From: Rhytidiadelphus loreus
Taxonomy: Eukaryota > Streptophyta > Bryopsida > Hypnales > Hylocomiaceae
Direction of reading: 5' to 3'
Assembly: GCA_947034895.1 (NCBI GenBank)
Contig: OX344762.1
Span: 17,960,760-18,024,759, forward strand
Length of the DNA stretch: 64,000 bases
This document shows positions 34,817 to 45,771 of this stretch, one piece after another. The position numbers and the translations under genes were made by a program. Numbering within the stretch: the stretch's first letter is position 1; every line of letters starts with the position of its first letter. The notes under the pieces are model-generated. The model had not been told where the DNA came from. It worked only from the letters and a program-made list of their open reading frames with translations, and did not search any database.

Positions 34817-36917
34817 TGTAAGACCCACATTTTTTTATATAAATTTATATTGTTACATTGTTGTATTTGAATTATTAATTATTGTCTTGCTCGTTTTAAG
34901 GATTGCTCATTCTAGATTGTTGTGTTTTTGTGTGTATTTTGGATTTTTGAGTCTTTCTTTCATACTTGCATTTTGTTTGTGTCTCATGAGAAAATTTGTG
35001 GTGGTGACTGCGATTTGGGATTCTTGATGCGATAAGTGAGCAAAGAATTGAAGCAAGTGAATCTGAGTGGAGAAGGAAAAAGATTGTGGATTGCCACGAG
35101 CAATTCGATCGATCGCCTAAATGCATCGAGTGAAATTGGATCATTGGGTCGAAATTGGGCAACATAGCGAGTAAGCAAGTAGAGATTGAAGCTTCGGCGC
35201 GAAGATTGATTGATCAAAGACAAAGTTCGGTAGAGGTGGTACAAGAGCAAATTGGTGGAGCCCAGGGGAGCGCTATGAAGATTTTATCAGGCCTAAGGAA
35301 GGGAGTCCAACGTCGCTACGACCTGCTTTGCGAATTTGGCGCCAAAGAAGTAGCGCCAAATTCCGAAGAAAAAGAAAAAGAAATGAATTTGCCGAACTTT
35401 GGTCACCAATCAATGGGTGCAATTCGATGACTAATCACAAACGATCAAATCTCCTCAATAAGCACAATCATCCAAATTCATATTGAACTCTTGGATTTTG
35501 GATTAAATTTCAACATTGATTGCGATGCAGGTGGTGAATATTACAAAATTTCAAAAGTTGTGTACCCCAAGGGGCAAATTCCTTATGCCTTATGTTTGCT
35601 AAATGCAAACTTCGTGAAATTGCAATCACCGGAGAGAAATTGGTAACAAATTGTTGAAAATTCTAAAATTGGAATAAAAAAGGTCGACATGTGCCTCCTC
35701 TGGTTTCTTTTTTGAATCATGAAATTAAATTTTTCTTTCTGAAATCATTCACTTGTAGGTTGCAACAATCAGTCTAATTGATCACATAAGCAAATAAAAT
35801 AAAATTCGACCATCGGAGTCGGAATCAAGAGGCGCGGTGCTGCGACATGTGCGTTGAGACTTGTGAGTTGGGACCTGTGAGCTGTAGGAAGAACTACGAT
35901 TAGGGATTTAGCACGGTAATAGGGTGTGACGCGCGGTCATAGGGCTTGGATCACGTGGTTATAGGTTCAATTGCAGTTTTGGACCCTAAAAATGTCTATA
36001 GGGCTGGGGGTTTTAAGAGTTTTGTTTTTTGTTTTTTATTGTAATTTTAAGTGACCTTGGGGCTTGTACACCATAGCCTTAGGATCCAGTTCATAGTGTT
36101 AGATCCAAATTGCATGACAAACCATGTTCTAAGGTCTTTTATTACTTTACAAACGTCAAAGTGTATGGTTTTAGGTCCTTGGGGTTTCTTTTTAATTAGC
36201 TTTTGGGTTTGTATGTTTGGCATTTGATTTAAGTTTTTGGTCATAGGTTATACATGTTGGACATATTATGCTTTGTTCTAATGTTATGTTTGCCATGGTT
36301 TTAGGTTTAACTTTTGAACAAACATAAGAATTTGATCAATGTTTTGTTGCATGTAGGTACTAACTTTGTGGTCATTTGGATCATTTGACCTGGAATCATT
36401 TGACAAAAAAGCGGAGGAAAAAAAAAAAAAAAATTTGACCATTGGTAAAATTCAAAATTCAACATACTTTGCATAACTAGAAACCATTTGACATAGAATA
36501 TGAAAATGCTAGACATATTTTTACATGATCGGGATAGTTGTAGATTGACTAGACAATTTGACCTAAACATAAAAAGGAATAATTAATGAATTATGTGTCC
36601 TATTTTACAAGTATAATCTTGTTATGATTAAGTCCTAGAGCATGCATCATATAAAAATCATTTGACCTCCTTTTAGAACACTATATAGGATTGGGACTTC
36701 ATGCATTGAATCACATACATTGGTAACGGATTGACCAAACAAATTTCATACACATGGGAATAAGCGTGTTATAATATTGTTCTAAACTTGTAAACATAAA
36801 TCTATTTAAAAGTGACTTTAGTCACAAAACATTAGACTGATTAAACCTTTTCCTAAAATGAAGAACCCCTATACTATTGTTTCCTGGGTTTTGTAGAAGT
36901 ACAAAACCTAGACTACA
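34817..36917 (+). repeat. Putative 5' LTR of a Ty3/gypsy element
   Basis: The segment starts TGTAAG and ends CTACA, giving the TGTA...TACA inverted ends typical of LTRs. A primer-binding-site-like sequence lies 3 bp downstream. The size would be about 2.1 kb. A TATA-like stretch (TTTTTATATAAATTTATA) is near the left end. The frame at 35155-35430 lies inside and has no known domain. No matching 3' LTR was noticed within the window, so the left boundary is tentative. Confidence 0.45.
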
Positions 36918-36920
36918 TTT

Positions 36921-36938
36921 TGGCGCCGCTGTCACGGA
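36921..36938 (+). other. Primer-binding site, tRNA-Asp-like
   Basis: TGGCGCCGCTGTCACGGA matches 14 of 18 bases of TGGCGCCGTTGCCGGGGA, the tRNA-Asp-complementary site common in plant Athila/Tat-type gypsy elements. It directly follows the putative LTR end. Confidence 0.6.
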
Positions 36939-37239
36939 TAAGTCTTGGCTAACGGTGGCTAAAATATAGAATAGATTAAAAATTTATTATTAAAAATTTG
37001 ATTATGACATACGTAAAAGACTAACTGGAAAAAATAGAATATGTATCTTTTTGTATCTCTTAATGAATGACATATATTTTTCCTAAATTCTTTCTTTCTT
37101 AATCATTAGTCAATATTGTTATAAATTCTTTTGCAAGAATTACTTGCACTAATTTTGGACTATTATTCAAAAGCAAAAACAAAAATAAAATCAAACCAGA
37201 ATGTTTATAGTATATTTATGAGGAAAAATGGGATTGTGT

Positions 37240-37530
37240 AAGAAAATAAATCAAGAATTTATAGAACAAATGTTAGCGGAATTTTTTCCAAAAATTGAAA
37301 ATTGAAATAAGCCTAAGCTTATTATTCATTATAATCAAACTTTCTTACAAGCTTTAAGGCCAACACCAAACTTGAATACATATCCGGCAATTAACCAAAA
37401 CTTTAATAGTGTAGATTCTAGAATGAATAGAACTTATATCACGGGAAAAATTCAATCACTTAGAAAAGGGATTCGTTGCCATTTTTGTGGTAAAATTGAT
37501 TATATTAAAAGAACCTATTCTAAAAAATAG
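37240..37530 (+). pseudogene. Degenerate nucleocapsid (CCHC zinc-knuckle-like) fragment
   Basis: The frame ending TAG at 37528 reads IRCHFCGKIDYIKRTYSKK. This has the spacing of a CCHC zinc knuckle with the third and fourth ligands mutated. It lies before the main gag and may come from a second, older retroelement. Confidence 0.35.
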
Positions 37531-37804
37531 ATTTACGATAGTGCAAAACAAAATACTTGTTCCTTCTCAAAAACGTCTCAATTTTACAAACCTATTCCAA
37601 GTCAAAAAAAATTTGACCAAAATTTTTTAGAAAGTGCTAGAGGTCTTACGCAATTAAAAAATCCCAAGATAACCCTAGAAAAATTACTCAGAATAAGAAC
37701 CATAATCAATACCTTAATCTACTATTATCCAACTGAAAATAAAACTTGTGGGAATAGTTTAAATACGTATTAAACAAATTACAAATTATTCCAAATGAAT
37801 CAAA

Positions 37805-38299
37805 ATGAGTTATTTATTCCCATGGGAAGTTCTAGAGTTGTTAGAAGACTATTATTCTAGACCTTGTCTATTTATGGCCTTATATAAACTTTATAAAGGA
37901 GCTTATTTTGGACAAGGATTCCATTTGAGTGGAACTTACTTGAAAGATAAAGAAATAAAAAAGTCAATAGATCAACTTCCTTAAAATGAATTTTTTTTAA
38001 TTTTAAGTAGAATTTGGAATAATCGAAAAACATTTAGAGGAGTAGTTGTGAAAGCAAGAAAATTGCATTTAGTTTTGCAATTGCACTTCCTCTTTGTCCA
38101 ATTTGGAAAATTGAAACACCTTATAAAACCTAGAGTTCCAAGAATATATGCTGGTTGGACTGGTCATCAAATAGATAGAAAGTTTTATATCTTTACATAT
38201 GGGCCAATTGACCTATTACGTACACCTTTGATTCCAGAATTTATGTGTAGTGAAAAATACCTCTCGTTAAGCCCATCTTTTAGTTTGATATGTCCATAA
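37805..38299 (+). pseudogene. Extra ORF between LTR and gag, one stop
   Basis: One frame runs from ATG 37805 to the stop at 38297-38299, interrupted only by TAA at 37982. It reads YLFPWEVLELLEDYYSRPC and later RVPRIYAGWTGHQIDRKFY. Tat/Ogre-type plant gypsy elements are known for an additional ORF before gag. Placement fits that pattern, but I cannot match the sequence to a specific family. Confidence 0.45.
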
Positions 38300-38362
38300 G
38301 CTAAAAGGCAATAGGCTAGAACATAAAACATAGAATTATTTCTTTATCTATGGCCTCTTTGA

Positions 38363-41300
38363 ATGTCAGGCCAAACTCCTGACCGATTATTAAAAGAGGC
38401 TATTCGTAGAATACAAAGAGAAAGAAAATTCAACCATAGAAGATTGATATCTACCTATATTAATCCTTATTTTTCACCACCTAGACTTCCACCAAGTCCA
38501 ATAGACCCAAATATGATTGAATCATCCATAAGGCAATTTCAACGCTTAGTTTCAAATCCTCACCAAATTGAACCACAAAATTCAATAATTGAGTCAGATT
38601 TTGAGTTTGAGGTCAGTTCCATTGTCTTTTGGGGATTTGAAGAATCCTTAGAAAGAGAAGTGGCAGGACAAGGAACTTCTCTTATAAATATCACCATTTC
38701 AGTAGAAAGAGGAGAACCCATAACTCCAACAGAAAGTGAGTCAAATTTGGCATGAACTTTAACCAGCCCACTTAGATCATCATCTCTAGTAGAATATTTA
38801 TTCTCTACACCACAGGATTTTGAATCCAATGCTATTCTTACAAAATACCTAAGATAAACCTGGAATCAAAGTGGAACTAATGTCGTCGAGCGGTTGGAAG
38901 AATACCTAACGCCCATAAAAGAGAATATAAGAACTTTTTCTTCAAATTCAGTTCAATCAGAACAATTAAAAATTCATCTACATTTAAAAACTCCTACCAA
39001 TTAAATTATAGAACATGATGAGTATTTCAAATTTATAATCAACAACCAACATTGAATTTTCTAGATACATTAGATTTGAATTTAGAAAATCCAGAATTAG
39101 AAGGAGATCTGTGGATAGAAAATTACACCATGGTACAACCACGGCCTTTGAATTTGGTTACATTACCACAATACTATGGTCAAGCAGGCTCAGACCTTAA
39201 CCACCATTTGAACATATTTAACATAGTCTATGTAGCCAACATGATCCCTGAAGCCAATTTCCTTACAACCTTTCATGCCACTATTTTGGGTATTGCTCAC
39301 GAATGGCATCAAACCAATGGTTCTTTTTGAACATAGAATGAATTAAGAGATGCCTTCCTAGCCCAATTTAGACCATTAGCCTTTACAAAGAGTTTGTAGA
39401 AACGATTAAGAACTATTAGAATGGCATTGGAAGAAAGTGTCAATAACTATTATGGTAGAATGGAATATATTCTACAATGTTGGACAAGTCACGGGATTCT
39501 AGACGCATACTTAATGGAAATTTTTGTGGGTGGATTATATCTCCCAAAATTTAAAATTGCCATAAAAGAAAAGAATCCAAGAGATCTAGCCACTACTATA
39601 CAATATGCCAAACAATATGAAGAGGCAAGAATAGGTGAGGATCAAATGGCTACCATTGATCCTAGTATGTATCCTTCAAATTTATTATACCTTCAAGTAC
39701 CATCATACCAACCTTCACCAATAAAAAGTTATCCTACAATAGTAATACCACCAGTACCTGAGGTTAAAGATACAAAGACAAATTTATTAAATAAGTTAGT
39801 AGAAGAAATGGCGTATTTGAGAGTTCAAATTACTAACGCACCAGTAAAAAGGTCTAAACCCATTAACATTAGAACCAATGTTTGGTAGACAAACTGTCAA
39901 GGACATAGCCATTTGCCATCTAAATGTCCTTCACTTGCCACTGAAATTACAAATCAAAGACCTTGTTGTAATTTCTGTGGAAGAAATCACCCTACTGATA
40001 AATGCTGGAATTTAGCATCAGTTAAAGAAGATTTGCAAGCTGTAAGACAAGTTTTGCAAATCAATGCTAATAAGCCATGGATGAATAAAACAAATGATAG
40101 CAAAGACCTTTTACTAGACCTAATAATGGTCCACCTTATAAAGCTAATGATAATTGTCCCCGCTGGAGCGATAACTATAATGGGTCACTAGTGTGGAATG
40201 GACCTCCATCTAATCCAAATACTTGTTACTATGGACCTCCTAAATGAGGGAAGCATTTGGTGTATTATAGATGTGGCGAATTAGGGCACTATGCCAACAA
40301 ATGTCCCAATCCTAAACAACAAGTGGGATATACACCATGGTGTGGTAGATGCCGTTAAGAAGGTCATTTACTTGAAGATTGCACTGCCCCACCTAGAAAA
40401 TTTCCACCATCTGAGAGAGATTATTCTAGAAATAAACAAGTTCAATTCCAAGAACCAAACAATTCTAAACCATCTAATCATGTTTCTTATACTATAATTG
40501 AGAAAAGAGTTTATACAGAAAATGTCTTTGTAGCCACAAGAGTTGAAAAGCCTAGGCAAGTTTTATAAGTAACTCAAACTTCGAGTGCCACTGGAAGCAA
40601 AAATGGAACTCCAAAGATACTAACGGCAAGAAGTTTCGTAAGTATAGAACTAATATTAAAAAAGAAAAGTACAAATTGAAAATAAAATCCTAAATCCAAT
40701 ACATCCCGACAAATAAATGACTTGGAAAGAAAGACAAGAAAAATTGTCTAGTAAGCGATTACTTAGTCAAACACCAAAACCAACAAAAATTATAAAACCT
40801 ATAATACCTTCTGCCCCATTACCAAGTTTTTATCAAATACCTTCCAAAAGAGGAAATTCTAAATCTAATACTTAAGGTTCACCAAAGCGCAAAGCTCCAC
40901 GAACCACGAAGTTAACAGAGGGAATGAAACCCTATAATGTTTTGGCTAACCTTGATCAAATTCAATCTTTAATCAGTATGAAACAGTTGTTAGCCATTTC
41001 ACTTAAATGTTGAAGTGAGCTAAGTGCATACTTGGTAAGGAAGAAACTCAAAACTTTAGAAATACATGAAATTTCTAGAGACCCTAGAGCTCCTACTGTC
41101 GATGTGATAATTGATAAATCCCTAATCCATGGAGTGCAAATTGATAGTGGGTCTAGTGTTAATCTCATGAACTTTGAGACTATGGAAGAATTGGAATTAA
41201 GAACTATGACCTCAATTCCTATCATTTTGCACATGGCTGACCAAAGTAGAGTCAAACCTCTGGGAATGTTAAACCAAATAGTAACAACTATTGGTGGGAT

Positions 41301-41496
41301 AGACTATAAAGTAGATTATATAGTCTTTAGACTTACAAAATCTATATCTTCCTATCCTATACTATTAGGAAGACCGTGGTTGTATTCAGCCAAAGCCAAA
41401 GATGATTGGAGAAAAGGAACACTAACCATTGAAAAGGGTGAGAATAAAATTGTGTTACCCCTTTATCCCCCAAAGTATCATGACAAACCCAATTAG
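38363..41496 (+). pseudogene. Ty3/gypsy gag-protease remnant
   Basis: The gag N-terminus is at 38363-38755 in one frame and the remainder lies in another. The Retrotrans_gag core is at 39052-39888 (LPQYYGQAGSDLNHHLNIF, EWHQTNGSF stop, LRDAFLAQFRPLAF, NNYYGRMEYILQCW, IFVGGLYLPKFKI). Zinc knuckles follow: CNFCGRNHPTDKCW, then YRCGELGHYANKCP and CGRCR stop EGHLLEDC. The aspartic protease is at 41032-41496 with the active-site motif IDSGSSVNLM and the flap region ILLGRPWLY. Several in-frame stops and one frame change make it non-functional. Reverse transcriptase, RNase H and integrase are absent; sequence after the protease turns into tandem repeats. Confidence 0.85.
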
Positions 41497-41782
41497 AAGA
41501 AAGTGATATTACAACTGAAAATCAATCTAGCTAAGGTTGAAAGGGAGAAAAATGATGAGGAGTAAACTCATAAAGTTAATAAGGAGTTATCTTATAAAAG
41601 AATAGGACTTGGGGAATACTTTACTCCTTTAGCTCAAATTTAGCTCAAATTGATGATTCAGATGATACCATTTTGGCATGGGAAAACTCAGAAGTTATGA
41701 ATGTAAGCGTAGAAGAAAATTTTGATTTGGAACCTGGATTTTCCTCTGATATGCAAGAGGATCTTCTATTTGTTGCATATCA

Positions 41783-41981
41783 ATGCATGAAATTCATGAA
41801 ATGTATGAAATTCATGAAATGCATGAAATTCATGAAATGCATGAAATTCATGAAATGCATGAAATTCATGAAATGCATGAAATTCATGAAATGCATGAAA
41901 TTCATGAAATGCATGAAATTCATGAAATGCATGAAATTCATGAAATGCATGAAATTCATGAAATGCATGAAATTCATACGT
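41783..41981 (+). repeat. 18-bp tandem array, about 11 units
   Basis: The unit ATGAAATTCATGAAATGC is repeated almost without change, with one early TGTATG variant. Because 18 is a multiple of 3 and the unit lacks stops in several frames, long frames open on both strands (KCMKFM repeats in one). It lies at the truncation end of the gypsy relic. Confidence 0.95.
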
Positions 41982-42418
41982 GAAAGTTAAAAAAAAAAAT
42001 TGTAGAAGTTGCAAACGATGCAAAGACTTCAAATCCAAGAATTTTTATTGGTTCATGCTCAAGTTAAAAATGCTTTGCTTGGAAAGAAGAAATTAAATCA
42101 CAGACTTTTTAAACCCCGAGTCTAAATGCATGAAATTCATACGTAAAAGTTAAAAATAGAAATATTGTAGAAGTTGCAAATGGTACAAAGACTTCAAATC
42201 CAAGAATTTTTTAGGTTCATGCTCAAGTTAAAAATGCTTTGCATGGAAAGAAGAAATTAAATCACAAACTTTTTAACCCCCGAGTCTTAAAGCATGAAAT
42301 TCATGCGTGAAAGTTAAAGAAAGAAATATTGTAGAAGTTGCAAATGGTGCAAAGACTTTGAATCCATGAAATTTTATTGGTTCATGCTCAAGTTAGGAAT
42401 GCTTTGCTTAGCAAGAAC
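41965..42418 (+). repeat. ~163-bp tandem repeat, three units
   Basis: Units start at about 41965, 42128 and 42292, each with GCATGAAATTCAT.CGT.AAAGTT, GTAGAAGTTGCAAA.G.TGC and TTCATGCTCAAGTTA. The head of each unit is one copy of the adjacent 18-bp repeat, so the short array grew by slippage from the start of the larger unit. Confidence 0.9.
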
Positions 42419-44090
42419 AAGTAAGGATACTAGAGGTTTCCATAATTAAATTCCAAGATATATGTAGAAATAGAATAATGACCAATTTGGAAATTATCCT
42501 AATAGTATAATAAATTCGTTCCAAGGAGACAATGTAAAATAGGATTGCTTCTACTAAGCCAATCAAATCAATACAACCATGGCAAAGAATATTTTTTCAA
42601 TTTTGATTTTATATTCATAATACTCTCACTTTAACTACAACGACAACCAATAACAACCACTCCAATTTGGCAAATGTATACGACACAACAGTTTCTAAAC
42701 ACACACACATCAATCACACACTCACAACTCAATTCCAATAATTCTATAAATTCCAATTTAACACAAGATCTTATCACATTTGATTACTCCAACAACAATA
42801 TTACACACAACAATTATTCCACAACACACACAATTCTCAAAATCCATCATACACTAAAATCACAATTAGGCAACATAAACTCTGATTACATATTAATCAC
42901 AAACAAAATTACATAAAATAGCCTAATAGGAGGCTGGATTCGCACTGGGCATTTTCAACAGTGGGTTCCAAATCCGAATTGCTCAACACCTAAATACTCA
43001 ACTTGAGAGACACTTTTCCAAATCCAACTTGGAAGCCAAAAATCACACCTCTTGCCATCCGAGCTCACTTGAAAATTCCTACCAACTAGTTACTTGCCTA
43101 ACTACCAAAGTCAATTCCCAAACTGGCAGCCTAATTCACCCAATTGACACCTGGATTCACATCCTATAGGCTAAAATCCTGCACTTCACACTCCAACTAG
43201 GCAATTAAACATCACAAAATCCCAATGGCAATTTCACACAGTCTACAATATACATAGAACAATTGAATTTGCCTTAGGAGCAAAAACAGAAGATTGTCGA
43301 GTTCTTAAACTATAATATAAAGAACTTAGAAAGGAAAGAAACCAAATAGATGATAATTGTCGGCTTATGGAGTCACAAATGGAAGAGAGACAAGATGAGA
43401 TCCGGACCCTTAAAAGTCACCTGGAAGAAGTTAAAAGTCAATCTAAAATTCAAGAGCCAGAAACACTTAGTACTATACCAAGAGTAAAAGAGCTGGAGTA
43501 AATGATACAATTATTGGTAAGTACTAATGATGAGCTGCACCAAGAGTTGGACACCATAGTGAACTTCGTTGGTGGAATCCAACAATGTATATGACAACCC
43601 CAACGAGATTCAACTCCTACTTTTTTTCTATTCCAAATTTATGAGTTGCAGAGTAACATATGCTTTAGTATACTTACTTTTGAAAAAGAATCAAAAGGTA
43701 TCAGAGGAGTAATTTGAGGAGGCATGGGAGACTATAGTCAAGTTTGACAACATGCACAATCTCCTTTGTGAGATGATTGTATGAAGAGATCTCATTTTGA
43801 CCCATTGGTCAACCTTTTTCTACTCTATTGTTGATTTATGAGCAAGAGCTTTACTATATTATGTAAATTTGGAGAAAGAATTGAGTCAGTGTCGGTGTGA
43901 AGATTTGTTGGATATATCGAAGAGAAAGGTTCAAATTGCAGACCAGCATATTCAAATCAATCTAGATTTCTTGGTTGAAAGAGAAATTAGAAATAAGTGG
44001 AAGATAGAGTTGGCACAATTACGAGAGCATACAAGGAACCAAGGTGATATCATTTTTCTATTGATTGCGGTGACTAACCGTAAAGCTATT
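42419..44090. other. Retroelement-like debris and low-complexity DNA
   Basis: 42600-42920 is rich in ACA/CAA. 43262-43502 reads as a broken coiled-coil frame (LMESQMEERQDEIRTLKSHL), perhaps retroelement-derived. The frame at 43869-44228 is not recognisable and runs into the next element. Confidence 0.4.
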
Positions 44091-44093
44091 GTA

Positions 44094-44546
44094 CAAAGCT
44101 TGCAAAATGTGGGGCCATCCAATTTGCAAGCCAAACCACCCAACCCATGGCATATTATAACTGCATTTTGCAAGACGGTAAGTTTTCAAATTTGGACCAC
44201 TTTGCAAGGTCCATCCAATGGGCTATAGCGCTAAAGCACTAGTAGAAAATTTGAAATTTTTGTCATTTTGGACACGTTGTTTTGGACAAAATCTAACAAA
44301 AATCTGTTATTTTCAATAGATTTCTGTTAGATTTTGTCCAAAACAACGCGTCCAAAATGACAAAAATTTCAAATTTTCTACTAGTGAAGGTCCATACTCT
44401 TTGGAGGAAAGTGTCGGTGCTCTTGTCTCATGTGGTTTGCAAGCCATGTTTTGGCTTGCAAAAAACCCCATTTTGCAAGCCACCCAAGGCTTTTTGTCTG
44501 ACCTCTTAACAAATTCATCTGTTTTGCAAGACGGGTGGGGATGCTC
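44094..44546. mobile_element. Probable Harbinger-type MITE with a nested element
   Basis: The right end GGGTGGGGATGCTC is followed by TTA (44547-44549) and matches the terminus of 16923-17185. The left end is diverged: after TAA (44091-44093), AGCTATTGTACAAAGCTTGCAAAATG corresponds loosely to the inverted right end through CTTGCAAAA. It contains the CACTA-like element 44237-44386. Confidence 0.45.
44237..44386. mobile_element. CACTA-type palindromic MITE, AAG target duplication
   Basis: This 150-bp element is a nearly perfect palindrome. It starts CACTAGTAGAAAATTTG and ends with the inverted copy; the only arm difference I see is CACGTTGT versus ACAACGCG. AAG flanks both sides (44234-44236, 44387-44389). 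CACTA termini with a 3-bp duplication define the CACTA (En/Spm) superfamily. Near-perfect arms suggest a recent insertion. Confidence 0.85.
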
Positions 44547-44649
44547 TTAGTAGTAGACCGGTCTTGTTATTTACTCCCTCAAAAAGATCCATGTTTCCTT
44601 TGTAAAACACAAAGGAAACATGCATCTTTTTTAGAATCAGAGGATATTA

Positions 44650-45195
44650 AGGTAAACCAACCTATGACGAGCAGAATGGCTGATTTGCCATGTTCACATT
44701 TTTTTTTTAGATTAATTTTTTTTTTCTATATGAAGATAAACATGAGGAATGCAGAGAGCAATTGAAATTTGTTTTTTTGGACAAAAAATGAATTTTTTAT
44801 GAATTTTTGAAGTCAACTGTCCAGTTGGCTCAAAAGAGTCTGTAGACTACTCCAAATCAGCAGAAAAGTGTTTCCCTAATGGTCATTTAACCACCTAATG
44901 CAGTCAAAAGATTTCCTAATATGGCTCCAAGATTTCCTAACATGGACATGACATGAAAGAATTAAAAAATAACTTTTTACTACCAATTTACACTAAAAAT
45001 ATGTAAGTGTCCTATGACAGTCACTAATAACTCCATGACCATCTCCCAAGGCTTTGATTATGGCCACAAATCAATCAAATGCAGTTCTAAACCCATTTAT
45101 TGGAAAAAGTTTGTGATGGGTTGATCTAAGACTGTAATGGATAATTTTCTAGGTGCATGTCAAGGGTGGTTTGCCTGTCATAGGCTGGTTTACCT
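44650..45195 (+). mobile_element. TIR element, TA-flanked, AGGTAAAC family, second full copy
   Basis: The left end AGGTAAACCAACCTATGAC pairs with the right end GTCATAGGCTGGTTTACCT, giving 19-bp inverted repeats with one mismatch. TA flanks both sides (44648-44649, 45196-45197). The interior is homologous to 6242-6743. It ends about 580 bp before the quinolinate synthase start codon, so it may sit in or near that promoter. Confidence 0.85.
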
Positions 45196-45771
45196 TATTT
45201 AGTAACATTTATAAAGGGGACAAGAATCGAAGAGAGAGTGAGGGGCCCACCCGATAAATGGGGCGAAGATAGGGCGACATTGGAAGATGCTCCAGCAGCA
45301 TCAGCAACTGAACCATCTTCCAAGTCCCCAAACGATAAACCCTCCGAGGGCCCCAGCCACCCCTCGCTCTCGAGAACCTTCGCAGCATCCCCGTGTCCCT
45401 GCGTCCCTTCCGCCGCGTCCCCTCGCTCGCACGCCACCACAGTGACCACACTTTCCACTCCCTACCCATCCAACTGAAAAAACGAACACACCCAAAAGTA
45501 GCCCTGTCATTGCGTCACTTGGCCCGGACGGACGCCGTTACGGGGGAAGCTGCGAACCCAGATTCGCCAATTCACGAAAAGGAAAAAACAGACACTCACC
45601 TGAAGGACGGATACCACCACAATCGCCTCTTTTACTCTTTTCTTGGGCCAGGGGTTACGAGTTTGGCGCTTCTGCTTTGGGTTTGGGTTTGGGTTTTGTT
45701 GGAAACGTGTGTTGGGGGACTGTGGGTGGTAGTGCGTGTGCACTTGTGTTGGGATTCGAGTAGTGGTCGCT

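Noticed and set aside
35155..35430. 91-residue frame starting MGNIASKQ as a gene
   Set aside because: It lies within the putative LTR, has no homologous domain that I recognise and no flanking exons.
41766..42038. HEFHAF/MNFMHF/KCMKFM repeat proteins on both strands
   Set aside because: They are by-products of an 18-bp tandem repeat lacking stops in several frames.
41783..42418. Possible CRISPR-like array
   Set aside because: The units are contiguous tandem repeats without unique spacers, in a eukaryotic genome.
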